From Trematomus loennbergii (lineage: Eukaryota > Chordata > Actinopteri > Perciformes > Nototheniidae): a stretch of DNA of 64,000 nucleotides. Both the position numbers and the translations under genes were made by a program. Positions 61,448 through 64,000 of this stretch are shown here, one piece after another. The DNA lies in NCBI GenBank assembly GCA_012861695.1, contig JAAOOA010000028.1:7356470-7420469 (forward strand), written 5' to 3'. The first letter of the stretch is position 1. Each line of letters opens with the position of its first letter. The notes beneath the pieces were generated by a model. It ran no database searches. It was not told the DNA's origin and worked only from the letters and a program-made list of their open reading frames with translations.

Positions 61448-64000
61448 CTGTGAAATAAGCACCGCCTCTCAGTGGGAAGTTTGAAACAGCAGTAAGAAGC
61501 AACAGATAATAAAACATGGACAAGGCTATCTGCTTTAATTTATATGCAGTCAGAGAGTGATCTGCCTCAGGCGTGTTGGGCCTGACTAAGCAGAGTGAGT
61601 GAGACATTGAGTTGTCTGCAGAAAGCCTTCCCACAACCCACTGAGGAGAAACACATCTCCTTCGGCTCTGGATAGCTGCGCAACACTGACCGAGACTCTT
61701 TTGTTTGTGCAAGAACATCTTAACATGACCCTGACTGGACATCACAGCAACCAAATGGCTAGCTTGTAGAGTAAACAAGGATTTCAAAATAATCTGTGCA
61801 ATAGCGGCATTGTCAAGGGACTACATCTGGGGAACATGTAGCCCTAAACCAGCCATTAGGGAAAACTAGTTCATCTAACAAAGCAGCCATTTCTTAATAA
61901 CAATTACTGTTTTAAGTGTTCGCTGCGAAATGCCTTTAAAAAGAAACGTTCCCCCATGGCTGTCACGCATAGAGAATACTAATGGACTTCATGTGTTGAT
62001 ATGAGAGAGGCAGAGGCAGAGAGGAAGATGGAGATGAAACGAAGAGGGATGAGGAGGACATAGCAAGAGAGAAAGAGAGATTCCCTTGGCTTTCTGGGAT
62101 ACATAAATTATCTGACTGCTGCATTTGTTAAATGCAAAGAGGACATTGTAAGTGCAGTGCTCATTATTTTAGTAATTACTGTATTCTGAGGCACACAGTA
62201 ATCACTAAAATAACTGTTCTTTTATGTCAGAAATGTTCCAAACAAAGCCATTCAAAGCACAGGCATTTAGAGCTGAGAAGGGTCTCTTTAAGCCAATATG
62301 CACACATCAACTAAAAACAAACACAGAATATGAAGGTCTTCAAAACTGATAATACTTTTGCACATGTGTTAAATAACATGCTTGTATTCTGTTAGTTTCA
62401 AATGACACTGCCAGTAATTTTCTGATCAAAAGCTGTGGATGGCGTAGCATTGGGCAAAGTGTGAATCAGCAGCAGCGAAGGTTTACTAATCGGCAGATGC
62501 AGAGAAAGAGACCGGAGACAGGAAGGTACGAACTGTGCAGAAGAATAGAGACACTTTGAGATAAGCACAGTTACAGAAAATGCAAACTCGATGACTCACC
62601 ACTCCTCCTCGCATGTATCGGTACAAAACATTTCAGGTAAGGTCATTACAATTACAGATAACAATACAGAGTCATAATTCAGTGCTGTGCTAACTGAGAT
62701 TGTGTTTCCCTATCTCTTGCAGGCTTTCAATTCTGTCAATGTCCTCCCCATAACCCCTCCAGCTCACTTAGTGGGGGCTTTGGCTCTCCATTATTGTGTT
62801 ATGTTGAAACTACTGCAAATCTAAAGATTGGCATAGTGGTGATACAGACACTGTGTGATTTCACTGAGAGCAAGCTGAGAGAACACATTCACAACTCCTA
62901 CAGCGCGTTCTGCAATAACACAATGCCTGTTGAGACTGACCTGCATTAAAACCCACAGGTGGCATGTAGGTTTCAAAACAAAGCCATTAATAAATGAGAG
63001 CCATTGTTATTTTGAATTAAGCCAAACAATGAACTCAGCCCGGGTCACATTTCGATATCCATGACAACAGTCAATTTAGCACTTTAAAAAGGGTGTGACT
63101 GTGAATACACAAATTGACATTTGAGTGTGCGCACAGCAACAACCTGGCACCTGAACCGAACAAACCATCAAACACTCAGAGAACTGCAGGATTTACATTC
63201 CCAAAATGAGCTTCTGGTGAGAATCCTGTCCCCGGTGAAACCATTATTTTATATCCTACAGTTCCACAGCCATAATGAGTCTCAGGGGAGCGCATAGTCA
63301 TAACAAACTTCTCCCTGAAAACAAAAAAGGAAAGACTAATAAATTGGAGAGTGTTAGTTGTCAGATTGTCGATCAATCACAAAACAAGTGTACACAGGAA
63401 ACATTATACAGCATCAGTCTGAGTTGTTATGCTACGGGCTGTAAAACCTTTAAACGTGCTACAGAGACTCCAAACCATTAAAGAAAAATATATATCTACA
63501 GTATAAGCGTAAACAAGTAAGAGCTGATATCCAATTAATTTGTGTTCCTTTAAACGCATCTCAAAATGACAGTTTTTGAAAGGTAGTGAGGAGAATGAAG
63601 TGACAGAATTCCACAACGCAGTGAAGGAGGAAACTTTAAGCTACGAGGAAATGCAAATAATAAAAATGAATCATTTCTACAGTATTTTTAAAGTGAGACA
63701 AAGTGAAAGCGTTGCAATGAAATAACTCGACTGCAAACTCAAGATCAATTTTAACTTTACTTAATGAGATGGTCATCTTTGAGTAGGTCGGCTTGAGTTA
63801 AATGCATTAAGAATACAGAAGTGCTTTTAAATGACTGAATTAAATATATGAACATATACAATATATGAATAACACGTACTGTATGAACAACTGCCAAAAA
63901 GATTGGTTGAGGAGTGCTACTTCATGAATGCACGTATTAAAAGACATGTATTAACAGACAATAATCAGACCAAAAAAGAGAGAGGTAAGACTTGAACTCA
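61448..64000. other. Non-coding region to the window end
   Basis: No gene or element recognised with confidence. Confidence 0.45.

Noticed and set aside
63176..63376. Exon-like minus-strand segment reading EKFVMTMRSPETHYGCGT after a TTGTTTTCAG acceptor
   Set aside because: The acceptor is good, but there is no convincing donor at a matching phase, the frame simply runs to a stop, and it could not be linked to the candidate at 61392.

Overview
The window is vertebrate nuclear DNA, almost certainly from a teleost fish. It is AT-rich and gene-poor. It carries long (CA)n/(TG)n microsatellites, many TTAA-flanked and hAT-type miniature transposons, a tRNA-derived SINE and LINE fragments typical of fish genomes. 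Genes are split by GT-AG introns. No bacterial operon, CRISPR array, rRNA gene or intact viral gene was seen.

The one gene supported with confidence is an acid-sensing ion channel (ASIC; degenerin/ENaC superfamily) on the minus strand, from about 21.6 kb down to the left edge. Its shared exons are exon 2 (6721-6871), exon 3 (6384-6511), exon 4 (1875-2025), exon 5 (1714-1770), exon 6 (1141-1293), exon 7 (841-930) and exon 8 (409-488). They read as one uninterrupted frame and look ASIC1-like. The distal first exon (1a, 21086-21610) resembles mammalian ASIC3, a combination that fits the teleost gene usually called asic1c. The cytoplasmic C-terminal tail lies mostly or wholly beyond the left edge.

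Three features of this gene are unusual. A second first exon (1b, 9878-10519) resembles the ASIC2b N-terminus and joins exon 2 in the same phase. A second copy of exon 3 (3687-3814) has the same 128-nt length, the same phases and working splice sites, but only about 77% amino-acid identity; it looks like a mutually exclusive exon. Between the two exon-3 copies lies a decayed fragment of an exon-1b-like sequence (about 4614-4703). Together these suggest that a block running from exon 1b to exon 3 was once tandemly duplicated and that only exon 3' stayed intact. Four N-terminus/exon-3 combinations are possible from one locus.

The rest (about 22-64 kb, upstream of the gene) has no gene I can recognise. 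It holds a probable solo LTR inside an asic intron; six TTAA-flanked miniature transposons in several families, one carrying a piece of a LINE reverse-transcriptase gene; two hAT-type elements with matching 8-bp target duplications; a retroposon split by a later transposon; a tandem segmental duplication at 45.2-47.7 kb; and several microsatellites. One short exon-like stretch at 61392-61447 could be the end of an unidentified neighbouring gene.
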